A stretch of 64,000 nt of DNA, from contig CM065383.1 of NCBI GenBank assembly GCA_033060915.1, positions 11,103,501 through 11,167,500 of the forward strand, in the 5' to 3' direction. The notes under the pieces are model-generated. The model did not search any database and was not told where the DNA came from. It saw nothing but the letters and a program-made list of their open reading frames with translations. A program made the translations under genes and the position numbers. Below, one piece after another: positions 1 to 12,125 of the stretch (its first letter is position 1; every line of letters begins with the position of its first letter). Source of the stretch: Euryodendron excelsum (taxonomy: Eukaryota > Streptophyta > Magnoliopsida > Ericales > Pentaphylacaceae).

Positions 1-382
1 TTTAAATGTTTCTCGTTTCCTTTATACATCTATATGATAAAGTAGCTCACTCTTTTTAAAATGTCTATTTGAAAATGTCTAAGAGACAGAGTTTAATCCA
101 ATGATCAAGAATAGTTTTGTTCATAATTCAAAGGTTAAGATCTCCTTTTTCCCTTTCAGATTCCCCTCAAATCCGTCACATCAAAGAGACTTGGCCTCTC
201 TGCAAGGTTATATACTACAAGACAGGCTCTTTATGTACTACAACGCGGGCTTTATATAGACCTCCTTCGGTCATCACTTGACCACTCTCTGCAAAGCCAC
301 CATTGAAAACCAGGGAGCTCCTCCTCCAACACAGTTGTGGGCGATTTGCCAAGCCAACACTTTGCTTTATATTTTCTTCTGC

Positions 383-401
383 CTCTCTCTCTCTCTCTCT
401 T
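383..401. repeat. (CT)n microsatellite in tandem unit 1
   Basis: A run of CT dinucleotides of about 19 bases. The same position in the other three units has about 18, 56 and 84 bases. Confidence 0.9.
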
Positions 402-888
402 TATTCTTTCCTTTCTTTATCACCGGAAGCCCTTTAAGAGTTTCTCATTCCCTCTCTTTCTTTTTTCTTTTTTTCTTTTCCTCCACCTCCAATCAGTCTC
501 CTCCCTCACTGTTTACTCTCCACCTCTCTGAAAGTCCAAAAGAAAAGGTCTCTTTAGATGTATAAAAAGAGAAAAAGGTTTAACTGTTTGGTGTGGTGGT
601 GACTATTGAAGGTTGTTTCTCTAAAGATGTTGCGGTGGCTGATTTGTGAGGAGAAAGAGGCTATGACATTGGTGGTGTCACTATGTAGAGGCTTGGCCAG
701 TAGTGTCCATGAAGGAGGGAAGAAGAAGAGGTGCTGGTACCCAAAAAAAAAAGAGCCTATGGCATTAGTGGTCCTCATCTACTCTCACAAACATATACAT
801 TTTATGTGTCTTAAACAAAGCCAAGTTTCTCATATCCCTAATCCAGTGCCCATAATCACTCTTCCTAAAAATCTATTGAGTCTCTTTC

Positions 889-920
<32 letters not shown>
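889..920. repeat. (GA)n microsatellite in tandem unit 1
   Basis: Perfect GA dinucleotide run. Units 2 (~2091-2102) and 3 (~3323-3334) have much shorter runs at the homologous place. Confidence 0.9.
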
Positions 921-925
<5 letters not shown>

Positions 926-2743
926 GACTAACCCATAAACACCATCTCCCTTATTTTTCTGTCTCTAGCCACCATCTACTGAAGTTAGGAAGACAATTAA
1001 AGAAAACTCAGCTATGAACTGACCCTTCTAGAGATTTGTGCAATGGGAAGTAGACTAAACCCTAGGAGAGAGAAAAATCTATTTGGTCTCTTCCCAATCT
1101 CTTGAGCAAAATTTTTTTGTAACGAGAGACTCTTATGAAAACCTGTGCAAAGTGAACTAGATATCCTTATATCAATATTATAAATTATTAGAAAACAATA
1201 ACTTAAAGAGACATATTATAAATTATTAGCAGCTCACTCTTTTGAAAATGTTTAAAAGACATAGTTTAATCCAGTGATCAGGAATAGTTTTGTTCACAAA
1301 TCTACGGTTAAGATCTCCTTTTTCACTTTCAAATTTCCCCTCTAATATGCCACATCAAAGAGATGTTGGTCTCTTTGCAAGGCTATGCACTACAAGTTAG
1401 GCTGTATATATATTACAACCCAGGCTCTATATGTGCCTCCTCTGATCATCACTCGACCCTTCTGTGCAAAGCCATCATTGAAAACCAGGGAGCTCCTCCT
1501 CTAACACAGTCGTGGGCGATTTGCCAAGCCAACACTTTGCTTTATATTTTCTTCTGCCTCTCTCTCTCTCTCTCTTTCTTTCTTCTTTCCCTTTTTGATC
1601 ACCGGAAGCCCTTTAAGAGTTTCTCCTTCCTTTTCTTTTTCTTTTCTTTTCCTCCACCTCCTAATCTCCATCTCCACCTCCAATCAGTCTCCTCCCTCGC
1701 TGTTCGCTCTCCTATTTTGCTCTCCACCTCTCTAAAAGTCCAAAAGAAAAGGTTCTCTTTAGATTACAAAAAGAGAGAAAGGTTTAACTGTTTGTGTGGT
1801 GGTTACCATTGAAGGTGGCTTCTCCGAAGATGTTGCGATGGTTGATTTGTGAAAAGAAAGAGGTTATAGCATTGGTGGTGTCACTGTGTAGAGGCTTGGC
1901 CAGCAGTGGCCATGGAGGAGGGAAGAAGAAGAGGTGCTAGTACCCCAAAAAAAAAAGTTGGCATTGGTGGTCCTCATCTACCCTCACAAATATATACATT
2001 TTATGTGTTTTAAAACAAAGCCAAGTCTCTCATATCCCTAATCCAGTGCCCATAATCACTCTTCCTAAAAATCTATTGGGTATCTTTCTAGAGAGAGAGA
2101 GAACGATGACTAACACATAAGCACCATCTCCCTTATTTTTGTTGTCTCTAGCCATCATCTACTAAAGTTAGGAAGATATCTAAAGAAAACTCAGCTTTGA
2201 ATTGACCCTTCTGGAGATTTGTGCAATGGGAAGTAGACTAAACCTTAGGAGAGAAAGAAATCTATTGGGTCTCTTCCCAATCTCCTGAGCAAAAAGTTTT
2301 TGTAATGAGAGACTTTTATGAAAATCTGTGCAATGTGAACTATATATCCTTAATCAAAATTGTAAATCATTAGAAAACAATAACTTAAAGAGACATATTA
2401 TAAATTATTAGTAGCTCACTCTTTTGAAAATATCTATTTGAAAATGTCTAAAAGACATAGTTTAATCCAATGATCAGGAATTGTTTTGTTCATAATTCTA
2501 CGGTTAAGATCTCCCCTTTCACTTTCGAATCCCCCCTCTAATATGTCACATCAAAAATATGTTGGTCTCTCTGTAAGGCTATACACTGCAAGTCAAGCTG
2601 TATATGTACTATAACCCAGGCTCTATATGTACCTCCTCATGTCATCACTCGAGCCCTCTCTGCAAAGTTACCATTGAAAACCAGAGAGCTCCTCCTCCAA
2701 CACAATCATAGGCGATCTACCAAGCCAACACCTTCCTTCATAT

Positions 2744-2747
<4 letters not shown>

Positions 2748-2805
<58 letters not shown>
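2748..2805. repeat. (CT)n microsatellite in tandem unit 3
   Basis: About 56 uninterrupted bases of CT, expanded about threefold relative to units 1 and 2. Confidence 0.95.
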
Positions 2806-2809
<4 letters not shown>

Positions 2810-3957
2810 CTTTCCTTTCTTGATCACCGGAAGCCCTTTAAGAGTTTCTCATTTCATCTCTTTCTTTTTTTTTTCCTCCACCTCCACAATTTCCATCTCC
2901 ACCTCAAATTAGTCTCCTCCCTCACTGTCCATTCTCCCATTTTGCTCTCCACCTCTCCGAAAGTCCAAAAGAAAAGGTCTCTTTAGATGTATAAAAAGAG
3001 AAAAAGGTTTAATTGTTTGGTGTGGTGGTGACTGTTGAAGATGGCTTCTTCGAAGATGTTGCGGTGGCTGATTTGTGAGGAGAAAGAGGACATGGCATTA
3101 ATGGTGTCACTGTGTAGAGGCTTGGCCAGCAGTGGCCACGGAGGAAGGAAGAAGAAGAGGTGCTGGTACCCAAAAAAAAAAATGAGGCTATGGCATTGGT
3201 GGTCCTCATATACCCTCGAAAACATATACATTTTATGTGTGTTAAAACAAAGCCAAGTCTCTCATATCCCTAATCCAGTGCCCATAATCACTCTTCTTAA
3301 AAATCTATTGGGTCTTTTTCTTGAGAGAGAGAGCGAGGACTAACCATAAACACCACCACCTCCCTTAATTTTCTGTCTCGAGCCACCATCTACTGAAGTT
3401 AGGAAGACAGCTAAAGAAAACTCAGTTATGAACTGACTCTTCTAGAGATTTGTGCAATGGGAAGTAAACTAAACCCTAGGAGAGAAAAAAAAATTGATTT
3501 GGTCCCTTCCCAATCTCCTAAGCACAATTTTTTTGTAATGAGAGACTCTTATGAAAAGTGCAATGTGAATTATATATCTTTATATCAGTATTATAAATTA
3601 TTAGAGAATAATAACCTATAGAGACATATTATAAATTATTAGCAGCTCACTCTTTTGAAAATGTCTAAGAGACATAGTTTAATCCAATGATCAGGAATAG
3701 TTTTGTTCACAATTCTACGGTTAAGATCTCCTCTTTCACTTTCAAATTCCCCCCTTAATTTGTCACATCAAAGAGATGTTGGTCTCCTTGCAAGGCTATA
3801 CACTGCAAGTTAGGCTCTATATGTACTACAACCCAGGCTCTATATGTACCTCCTCTGGTCATCACTCAATCCCTCTAAGCAAAGCCACCATTGAAAACCA
3901 GGGAGCTCTTCCTTCAACATAGCCATGGGTGATCTACCAAGCCAGCACCTTCATTCA

Positions 3958-3960
<3 letters not shown>

Positions 3961-4044
<84 letters not shown>
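3961..4044. repeat. (CT)n microsatellite in tandem unit 4
   Basis: About 84 bases of CT with a single CC interruption near 3992. The longest of the four homologous tracts. Confidence 0.95.
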
Positions 4045-4048
<4 letters not shown>

Positions 4049-4795
4049 TTCTTCTTTCCCTTCTTGATCACCGGAAGCCCTTTAAGAGTTTCTCCTTCCC
4101 TTTCTTTTTCTTTTATTTTCCTCCACCTCCACAATCTCCATCTTTACCTCCAATTAGTCTCCTCACTCACTGTCCACTCTCCTATTTTGCTCTCCACCTC
4201 TCCGAAAGTCTAAAAGAAAAAGTTCTCTTTGGATGTTTAAAAAGAGAAAAAGGTTTGACTGTTTGGTGTGGTGGTGACCATTGAATGTGGCTTCTCTGAA
4301 GACGTTGCGGTGGCTGATTTGTGAGGAGAAAAAGGTTATAGCATTGGTGGTGTCACTGTGTAGAGGCTTGGCCAATAGTGGCCATGGAGGAAGGAAGAAA
4401 AAGAGATGCTGGTACCCAAAAAAAAGAGGCTATGGCACTGGTGGTCTTCATCTACCCTCACAAATATATACATTTATGTGTGCCTTGGGTGGTGGTGAAT
4501 AGAGGGGCTGGTTCGGCTGGGTGGAGAATGGAGAAAAAGAGGGGGTTGTGTGCTTTGGGTGGTGGTGGCAATGAAAATAGCAGCGGTGATGGTGGTTATT
4601 TTCAGAACAAGAAAGAGTGGATTCAGAAAATGAAACAAAATTTTTTAAATTTTTATTCAATACAATTTTAACTGATCCTAATGATCAAAAAGTTAAAAAA
4701 AAATCTATTGGAATAAAAGAAATAAGTAAAAAAGTCTCTCAATGATTTTTTTTTCCTATTAATTGGCCAAAATAAAAGAAAGAATACGTCTAATT

Positions 4796-4950
4796 GAAAT
4801 TTTAAAATTTGAATAAAGAGGAGGAGGGGCTTTTGGAGTGCGGAGAGGAAGCAATAGGGAAAGGAAAAGAAAAGAAATTTTAAAATTTGAATACAGAGGA
4901 GCAGGGGCTTTTGGAGTGTGAAGATGAAGCAATAGGGAAAAGAAAAGAAA
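4796..4950. repeat. 78-bp direct tandem duplication
   Basis: The sequence starting gaaattttaaaatttgaata and running through 'ggggcttttggagtg' and 'gaagcaataggga' occurs at about 4796 and again at about 4874, with few differences. No gene is visible. The surrounding 4480-5087 is AT-rich with purine-rich stretches and nothing else I can name. Confidence 0.8.
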
Positions 4951-5096
4951 AGAAAAGGAAGAGAAGTATAAAATGAAAGTTGGCCTTGGGAGTAGGTTGG
5001 CTGGGTTCTGGATAAAGAAATTGATTTCTAGAGAGAGAAGAAGTGGGTACTAGTTCCACTATTGAAGGATCTCCATGGATTCCAGTTACCATTTAA

Positions 5097-5290
5097 GGAT
5101 TAAATACACTTAGCACCCTTTTATTTTCATCGAAGTTTCACTTTAATTTTTTTACTTTCAATTATACCAGTCAATCTCTTGCACTTTTAGTTAAGGAGCA
5201 ATGTCATCTTTCTATCAAGAGCTGTTTGTCTCACAGATGAAAAATGCACGTGTGCAACTCAAATGAGCTGCTTGTAAGGCAAATTACCAT
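5097..5290. repeat. Left terminal inverted repeat of the MULE-like element
   Basis: Aligns by eye, with scattered mismatches and small gaps, to the reverse complement of about 6660-6853. Confidence 0.7.
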
Positions 5291-5459
5291 TCTTACCCTA
5301 AATACAACCCAAAAAAATGACAACAATATTCTAAAATTAATAATAATATACGAATTAATAAAAAAATAATTTACTATAGCAATACATAAATTAAAAAACA
5401 CTAATATTTAAAATAAAAAAATTTAATAACAATCATAATTGGCTAAAACATACATAAAT

Positions 5460-5487
5460 GTATTATATATATATATATATATATATA
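5460..5487. repeat. (TA)n microsatellite
   Basis: Uninterrupted TA dinucleotides followed by gatatagat, inside the MULE-like element. Confidence 0.9.
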
Positions 5488-6511
5488 GATATAGATGGAG
5501 AGAGATGGACAGAGGCTTGTAACGTTAATGACACCACCCCACCGACCACTACCAACACACGTCCAAACAGCCGCCAGCACCCACTCACCTTTTTTGCCAA
5601 CCGGCAGCACTCATCCAACCTTTATGGCCATCCACCAACATTCACTCACTCACCCCATCGCCAACGACACCACCCCACCGCCATTGAACTCGCCCTTTAA
5701 CATGGCAGAACCTTTTTCCCATCGCTAGCATTCAGTTGCGATCAATTTCATACCTAGGCACCACAAATTGCAAAACCCAATTTGATACCCATGATCAATT
5801 TGCATGATGATTGCATCTTTACGACTAAATTATCAAAGCCAAAAAATAGCATCTGCATATTTATACAATATATATATATATAGACACAAGTGATTCATGA
5901 TTTATATAAAGCCAAAGCCCCAATTTTAGCTTATCAATTTATGTGTATATGTGTATACTTAAAGCAATTCTAACCTAACTCTCTATTTTAGTTAGCCAAA
6001 ATATTATAAAATATTATACTCTCTATTTTAACTAGTCATTTTTTAAAAATAAGTCAAACTCTTATTTTAGCTAGTCATTTTAACCAACTTTCATATTTTC
6101 AAAAGAATTTTGTTACATGGCATGCCATGTTATCATTTCAGTAATGACGTAGCATGATGATACGACATGTCACGTCATCAAAAAAAAGTAAAAATAATCT
6201 AAAATTTTTAATTAAAAGTGTCACATCATAAAAAAATAGAAATAGTCCAATTTTGCTATGGTCATCTTTAAACAAAAAAATTGAAACAATCACATTTTCA
6301 AAAGTCATAACGATCATTATTTTGAATAATTTGCTTGTTTGTTTGTTCGACAGTTCTTTCACCTTTGTACGGCTTTGACAAAATAAGTTTAATTTTAATA
6401 ATAATAATAATTCTATCATATTCAAAACAAAACAAGCATATATAATAGTTTCATAAAATATTACAAAACAAACTTAAAGGGCTTGACTGTTGGCGTTGGA
6501 TTTGGGTGGAG

Positions 6512-6530
6512 AGAGAGAGAGAGAGAGAGT
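6512..6530. repeat. (GA)n microsatellite
   Basis: GA dinucleotide run inside the right half of the MULE-like element. Confidence 0.85.
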
Positions 6531-6659
6531 CAGTTTATATGGTGGAGTTGTGCGAAGAGAGGTAGTGGTGGGTTTGGGCGGCAGTAGTCGTCGCCCGAGG
6601 GGGGCTGATTAGATCTGTTCGCTGTGAGACAGAAGAAGGGAGAGAGATGGTCAAAGGGA

Positions 6660-6853
6660 AAAGGATCATTTACCATTTTGCCCTTGAAAAACTGCCACAT
6701 GATCAACACGTGTGTATTTTCTGTCCATTAGAGAAACGAGCCTTAACGAAAGAATGACATTGCTCATTAACTGGAAGTGCAAGGAGTTAATTGTTACAAT
6801 TAAAAATATAAGAATTAAAGTAAAAATATAAGGGTGCTAAGCGTATTTAACTC
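6660..6853. repeat. Right terminal inverted repeat of the MULE-like element
   Basis: Inverted partner of the left end. The outermost shared core is TTAAATAC-a/g-CTTAGCACCC. Confidence 0.7.
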
Positions 6854-6862
6854 ACCATATAA

Positions 6863-7329
6863 TTACATACTTTTGTAGTGGAAATCAAACTTGGCAAAAA
6901 GCACTCTCCTACGAACGTTCCACCACTTACAAAATAGCACTCTCCTACAAACCTCCACCACTTACTTTTGTTATGATCGAATTTGCGGGTAGTGCCCATA
7001 CATCAAGTCCTCTCAAAAGGGTCTTTGCGAAATTGGAAATATGCAATACCATACTCTTACTATGAAGAATGAAATGATATTTGAATTTTCCTTTATTGTA
7101 GACACACGTTTATATATTTTACACGCAAAAATATAGTATATATGTACACACTAAGGCTACTAAATGAATTTAATAAACAATGTTTTAATGAAGTTTAACC
7201 ATGATTAGTACATAAAATAAGACTAATATTATTAGATTATAAAAATTTTAGTTTACAAAATAATATAAAATTTTATATTATTTATATGAATAATTTTAAA
7301 TGGTGTAGGTTCTATCAAAAACTATATCA
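6863..7329. other. Intergenic DNA, nothing recognised
   Basis: AT-rich spacer between the MULE-like element and the giant LTR element. It has a short direct repeat (agcactctcctac-a-aa) near 6900 and 6937. No coding frame or RNA gene is visible. Confidence 0.6.
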
Positions 7330-9004
7330 AAGTGTGTCGCCCGCTGGTTTTTGACCAAATCTTTTAGGCTCGAGAAAAAACGCGGAACTCTGTCATTAGA
7401 ACTCATCCTCCTAGAAAGACGAGTGTGACTGGGTTTAAACTTGAAATTGATTTGAAGAAGGACTTTTCTAGAAAAATGGGACTCGCCACCTAACTAGACT
7501 AGGGTGAGTTAGGTTACTTAAAACTAAGTGTAATCTGAAAATTAAACCTAGGATTTTTGAAAAAGGTTTGGAAAACTCTTTTAGAGAGGGTTTTTAGGAA
7601 AATAAGTTGTTTGGCAACCTTTGAAAAATTTTAAGCCCTTTTTGGAAATAACTCCATTTTAGTCATTCGAAAACAAAAATCTATGGTCCGGGAGTTGGTT
7701 GTGTTGGGAAAATATCCTAAGATCATCACCCTACCCCGCCTTTTCGGTACTTACATGTTTAATTACCCTTTTGTTCACTCATTAGAATAACCGGTTACCA
7801 TTATCCACTTAATATCCACTTTAGAATTTTGAAAACGGGATTCATTCATTACTTTTTGGATGAATGATGCATGATGCAAGTCTGGAGGAAAAATGTTTGA
7901 AAACATGGAAGCTTTGAAGGATTTTTGAAACAATGATCTTGAATTGATAGAGAGTTTTGAAAAAGGACTTGAGTTGAAATAAGAGTTATGACCGCACCAT
8001 TTTAGGTTGCCTACGTATCTTATTTGGCGAGAATCAAGTCATTCATAGTTTGGGCAAGAGCCTGATCGAAAACAGGTGCATTAGGGCTTTTGGAATACTT
8101 TGAAGACACTTTGTGGTCTTTGGAAAACATGACTTAAGAATTTTGATTTGAAGTAGGATGTTAGAGTGTTTTTGAAATAGAACTTGAAGGTTTTTTAAAA
8201 CGCTCTTGAAATAAGGTTTTGAAGTGTTTTGAAATATTTTTGGAACAACTCAAGGGAGTTTTGGAAGTGCTTTGAAATAACTCAAGAGAGTTTGGAAAAT
8301 GTTTTGGAGTCTTGTTTTGAAAACCTTGGAGGTGGAGTTTGGATTGGAAATATTCTTGTGAACTTGTCTTCGAAAAAGCTTTTTGAAGGTAATTTTTGAA
8401 TACCTTATTGGAAGGCATGTTTGATGTTTCATCACCTTTAGGAGGTTAGTCATTGAAGAACTAAACCCCTCTTTGGGTTATGAGTTTTGAAAATATGCTT
8501 GAAAAAGGAGGCTAGAAACTTCCTTTTTGGCTTTTAAACCTTAGGGTCATAAAACCCTACTTGAATGTTTCAATTTCACTTAAACAATCCTAACCATGGA
8601 AGGGTGAGGGGTTATTTCAAGATTGTGAGGTTTGAAAATCATTTTTGAAAAGAGCTTTTGAAAACATTTAGGGATTTGGAACTCTAATATGAACAACCTT
8701 GAAGGTTGTATTTAATATATCACCTTCCTTTAGAATCCCTAACCATACAAGAGGTAGAGACACTTTAAGGTTGTGAGTTTGTGGAAACATTTTTGAAAAA
8801 TGTTGAGTGTCTAGCCATCTTAGTTGAGACAAGTTTAAGAAAACTTCTTGGAGACATTTTTGAAGAATGAGTGTGGAAGCATTGGAAAAGAGTTTAGAGT
8901 TGATTTTTGAAATCTCAAAAGAGTGGGAGGTTTTTGAAAGGTATGTTATGACAATGGCTTTGAATTGAAAAATTATTTGAAAAGCGGTCCTTGAGTTGGA
9001 ACCT

Positions 9005-9215
9005 TAAAGCATACTAACCTTGGTTGGGTTGACCTAAGGTTAACCTAGGGTTAGATAACTAGGGTTAGGTTGACCTAGGATTAGCTAACTTAGGTTAGGT
9101 TGACCTAGGGTTAAGGTGATCTAGGGTTAACTAACTTGGGTTAGGTTAACCTAGGGTTTGGTTGACCTAAGGTTGGACAACTAGGGTCAAGTTAACCTAG
9201 GGTTGAAAGATGGTT
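9005..9215. repeat. AACCTAGGGTT-type minisatellite in the left LTR
   Basis: Degenerate repeats of about 20-30 bp built on ggttaacctagggtta and ggttgacctagggttag. The homologous region of the right LTR is at about 47720-47970, and the nested solo LTR has a more regular version at 33790-34270. Confidence 0.85.
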
Positions 9216-10999
9216 TTGAATTAAGGTTTGGACCTAATGGTTTTGGAAGGATGGTTTCATGCATTTTTTAAAGGGGTTTTGGAAAACAAATCATGTTGTG
9301 CAAAGGACTTTTGTAAACAAACCTTTTGAAGATTATTTCTATGATAATTGACTCTAATTAAGTATATGGTTTATGTGGTTGATGTTTGAAAACCATCCCA
9401 AACAAGGTTACCTTTAGGACTGTTATAATCTTTATTTTGAAAAGAGTAGGACCTTTGAAAATCATTATAATAATGACAAATTTTTGAAAATCATTTTTAA
9501 TGCACTTTTGAAAGCCATGTTTAAGAAGAAGGTTTTGAAAACTATTTTTAAAAGAGGAGACCATTCTAACAAGTTAGGATTCATATGGCCAATGATAAGG
9601 AAGACTACTCAAGATAGGGTTCCATGTGGTCATTTCAACCACTAGACTTGTGAGCATGGAAACCTTAGAAACCGATAAGCTTAAAAATCATTTTTGTACA
9701 AAAATAGAAAGAGAAGGGAACCATCCTAACAAGCTAGGGTTCTTATGGCCAATGATAAGGGATACCACTCAAGAAAGGGTTCTATGGGGCCATTCTAACT
9801 ACTAGACTTATGAGAATAGAAACCTTTGAAATCGATATGTTTGAAAATCATTTTTCTACAAGTAGAAATGCAAGGATGCAATAATATGAGTTAGGGATTA
9901 ATTGAGGGCTTTTCTAGGGCATGATTACTTATCGTTTCATCTTAAACTTCAAGGGCCAACTCTTGGAACCACTTTAAAAAGAACATTGAAATAAGGAGCT
10001 TGGAAATGGCATGAAAATGGGAATAGTGTAAGTTTTGGAAAAAATAGTTATAAACATGAAAATAAAGCCAAGCACACAAAACATGAACAAGATAGTCAAA
10101 TGCAAAGAGGGTCATGAATTCATACAAGGCTAGAGGCTACACCACATAATCAAGGTGCTCCAAGGCCATACCATCTTAAAGTAAGCTAGTGAGAGATCCC
10201 CCTACACGGTGACTCTCACTAGCTGTCTTTTAGGCATGAGTTAGGAGCTCTCTTGTCTCAAGCATGCAAGAATAGGGGGTAGAAGATAGAGATTAAAATA
10301 GAGAATAGCTTAAGTAAGCTAGGAAGGAGAAGAGAGAAGTGGGGGATAACTAAAATATAAAAGGAAATACTACCTTTTGCCTTCAAATGCTCTCAAACTT
10401 CATTAGATGCTTGGACTTGATCTTGGATGGACTTGGAAAGGGCTGGAATAAGGTCTTCTATGGCATGGAGGGCCTTGTAGGTGTGGTGTATGGGCTAGAG
10501 TGATGTGGAATACAACTTAAGTGTTTGGAGGGAGAGATATATGGAGGGTTTTGAATTTTTGGAGCTGCAGAGTTTCGTTATAATTTTTCATTCTAGAATA
10601 TGCAAAGGGGGAGGCCTGTATTTATAGGCAATTTTGGAGAGGCCTGGCGCATATAGTACATGTGCCTGGGCAAAATATGCCCTGGCGCATGTGCGACATG
10701 CGCTGGTACTGTTCCATTGGCAGAATGCTACGTGGCACCCATTGTATTGGCTGAATCTTAAGGGCTAAGCAAAGTTTAATCAATTTAATCAAAATCTAGA
10801 CGCATGTAGCATACGTTCTGTTGCCAGGAGTGTTCGTTTAAACTTTACCTCGATAATTGTGCCAACCGGAGAGGTTTAGGGAAAATTGGTTGCATCCACA
10901 GTGTTCTCCTAGGGTTTCTCGTGACCTTCTGAGTTTTCAGAAAACCTGAACGGTGTTCAGAAGTGTGAGATATCGTCTCGGAAAGTGTGCATGAAATCG

Positions 11000-11450
11000 C
11001 ATTTTTACAGAGCGTTTGTGATACGCTCCGTGGGGGTTCAAAAGTAGTTGTTTGTGTGTCGCATTATCGAGGCCTTTGGGAAGCGATCTCTTCGATCGGA
11101 CCATACAGATGGAAAGTACTCTGAAAATACTTTCAAAAATTTCCTAATTTACGCATTTCTCGAGTCGTTTGACAATGCATTATAATCAGGGAATTTAAAA
11201 AAAAATCAACCTTGGTAGAGTGTCTGTGAGACGCTCTAGGGGTTGTTGAAAGTAACAGTTTTCAAGCCATACGATAAGGAGCTTCGAGAAACGATCTCTT
11301 TGATCGAGCCGTATCGACGGAAAGACCTATGAACGAGCTTTGGGGAATTTCCTAGTTTACGCATTTCTCAAGTCGTTTGACTGTGCGTTATAACAAGGGA
11401 ATCGAGAGAAAAGACAATCTTAGCGGAGCATCTACGAGACGCTCCAGGGG
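11000..11450. repeat. 208-bp triplicated motif with hairpins, left LTR
   Basis: A motif whose arms approximate GGAGCGTCT and AGACGCTCC around a 3-nt loop occurs at 11009-11029, 11217-11237 and 11425-11445, exactly 208 bp apart. Between copies, 'cgatctctt-cgatcg', 'ggaaag-tactctgaaa' and 'cgcatttctc-agtcgtttga' repeat in the same order. The same arrangement occurs in the right LTR (about 49.77-50.22 kb) and the nested solo LTR (about 46.19-46.63 kb). Confidence 0.85.
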
Positions 11451-11789
11451 GACTTTCGTTGAGTCGGGAGTGTTTAGTGTCGTGAGGTTCACCTTAGGTT
11501 AAATAAGGGTGCATGACAAGACCCTCCGTTCACCATTCTAGGACCGGTGCAGTTTTAGGGCATGTTTGGGTTGGTTAGGGGCAAAATGGTCATTTTGACC
11601 AGATTTAGCCGGAATGGGACCGGAGTTGGATAGAATGGCGGGTTGAGTGCGCCTAACTACTTAGGATCACTTTGGAAAGATGAACTTATCGTCTTGAGGG
11701 ATTTTGAACTTTCTCAAGACATGCCTGGAGGCCTAAGAGGCAAGTTTGGTCATTTTTCACCGAGTCGGGCTAGCAAACACCGGTGTTAA

Positions 11790-12125
11790 CCTAGGTGTTG
11801 GTTCTCTAGATTGCCCGGTCTAGGAAAGCTACTTGTGCAGTGTTGGTCCCTTAGATAGCATGGCCTCAGAGAGTTACCTGTAGGGTGGTGCTGGTTTTTG
11901 AGAATGCTTGGTCTTAGAAAGCTACCTGTGAGGGTGGTATTGGTATCTGAGAATGCTTGGTCTCGGAGAACTGCCAAATGACAGACATTCTATATTGGTG
12001 GGCTAGCAGGCACCAGAAGTGAATCGTCTTGAATTTGATGAGGTGTTGGTCCCAGAGATCGCCTGATCTCGGGAAACTGCCTGGATGGCATTGGTTCCCG
12101 AGATCGCCCGATCTCGGAAAGCTGC
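11790..12125. repeat. Array of ~40-60 bp units each centred on an inverted repeat, left LTR
   Basis: At least six units of the form gttggt-tcc-[arm]-gcc-[arm]-aaagctacctg. The arms differ between units but stay complementary: GAGATC/GATCTC (about 12053-12068) and CCGAGATCG/CGATCTCGG (12098-12117). In the right LTR a unit reads CTAGACC/GGTCTAG near 50693. In minus-strand element polarity this lies at the start of U3. Confidence 0.85.

Larger units (their letters stand above)
40..4480. repeat. Tandem array of ~1.2 kb units, about four copies
   Basis: The anchor GTTTAATCCA followed by a-t-GATCA-gaatagttttgtt recurs near 91, 1264, 2460 and 3677, a period of about 1.17-1.22 kb. Each unit repeats the same landmarks in order: a ctcactctttt leader, 'ggagctcctcctc', a CT microsatellite, 'ccggaagccctttaagag', 'ttgcggtggctgatttgtga', 'gtagaggcttggcca', and in the first three units a GA run followed by 'ggaagtaaactaaaccc'-like sequence. 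The fourth unit loses similarity near 4480. Short frames in each unit are Ser/Leu/Phe-rich translations of CT tracts. A ~50-codon frame around 'LRWLICEEKE' recurs in all copies but has no consistent ATG, so I do not call a gene. Confidence 0.85.
5097..6853. mobile_element. Non-autonomous Mutator-like (MULE) DNA transposon
   Basis: The two ends are inverted copies: the left end reads ggattaaatacacttagcac and the reverse complement of the right end reads gagttaaatacgcttagcac. Similarity continues for roughly 170-200 bp through 'ttgcactt.-agttaa.gagcaatgtcat' and 'acacgtg'-like sequence. It is flanked by 9-bp near-identical direct repeats, accatttaa (5088-5096) and accatataa (6854-6862). A long terminal inverted repeat plus a 9-bp duplication is the hallmark of Mutator-like elements. 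The 1.76 kb interior has no transposase frame, only AT-rich DNA, a TA microsatellite, a C-rich stretch (about 5520-5700) and a GA run. It would have to be moved in trans. Confidence 0.75.

Noticed and set aside
278..565. Open frames rich in Ser, Leu and Phe in the 1.2 kb units (also at 1363-1812 and 3925-4284)
   Set aside because: They are translations of CT microsatellites and pyrimidine tracts. They are not conserved as proteins between the four units.
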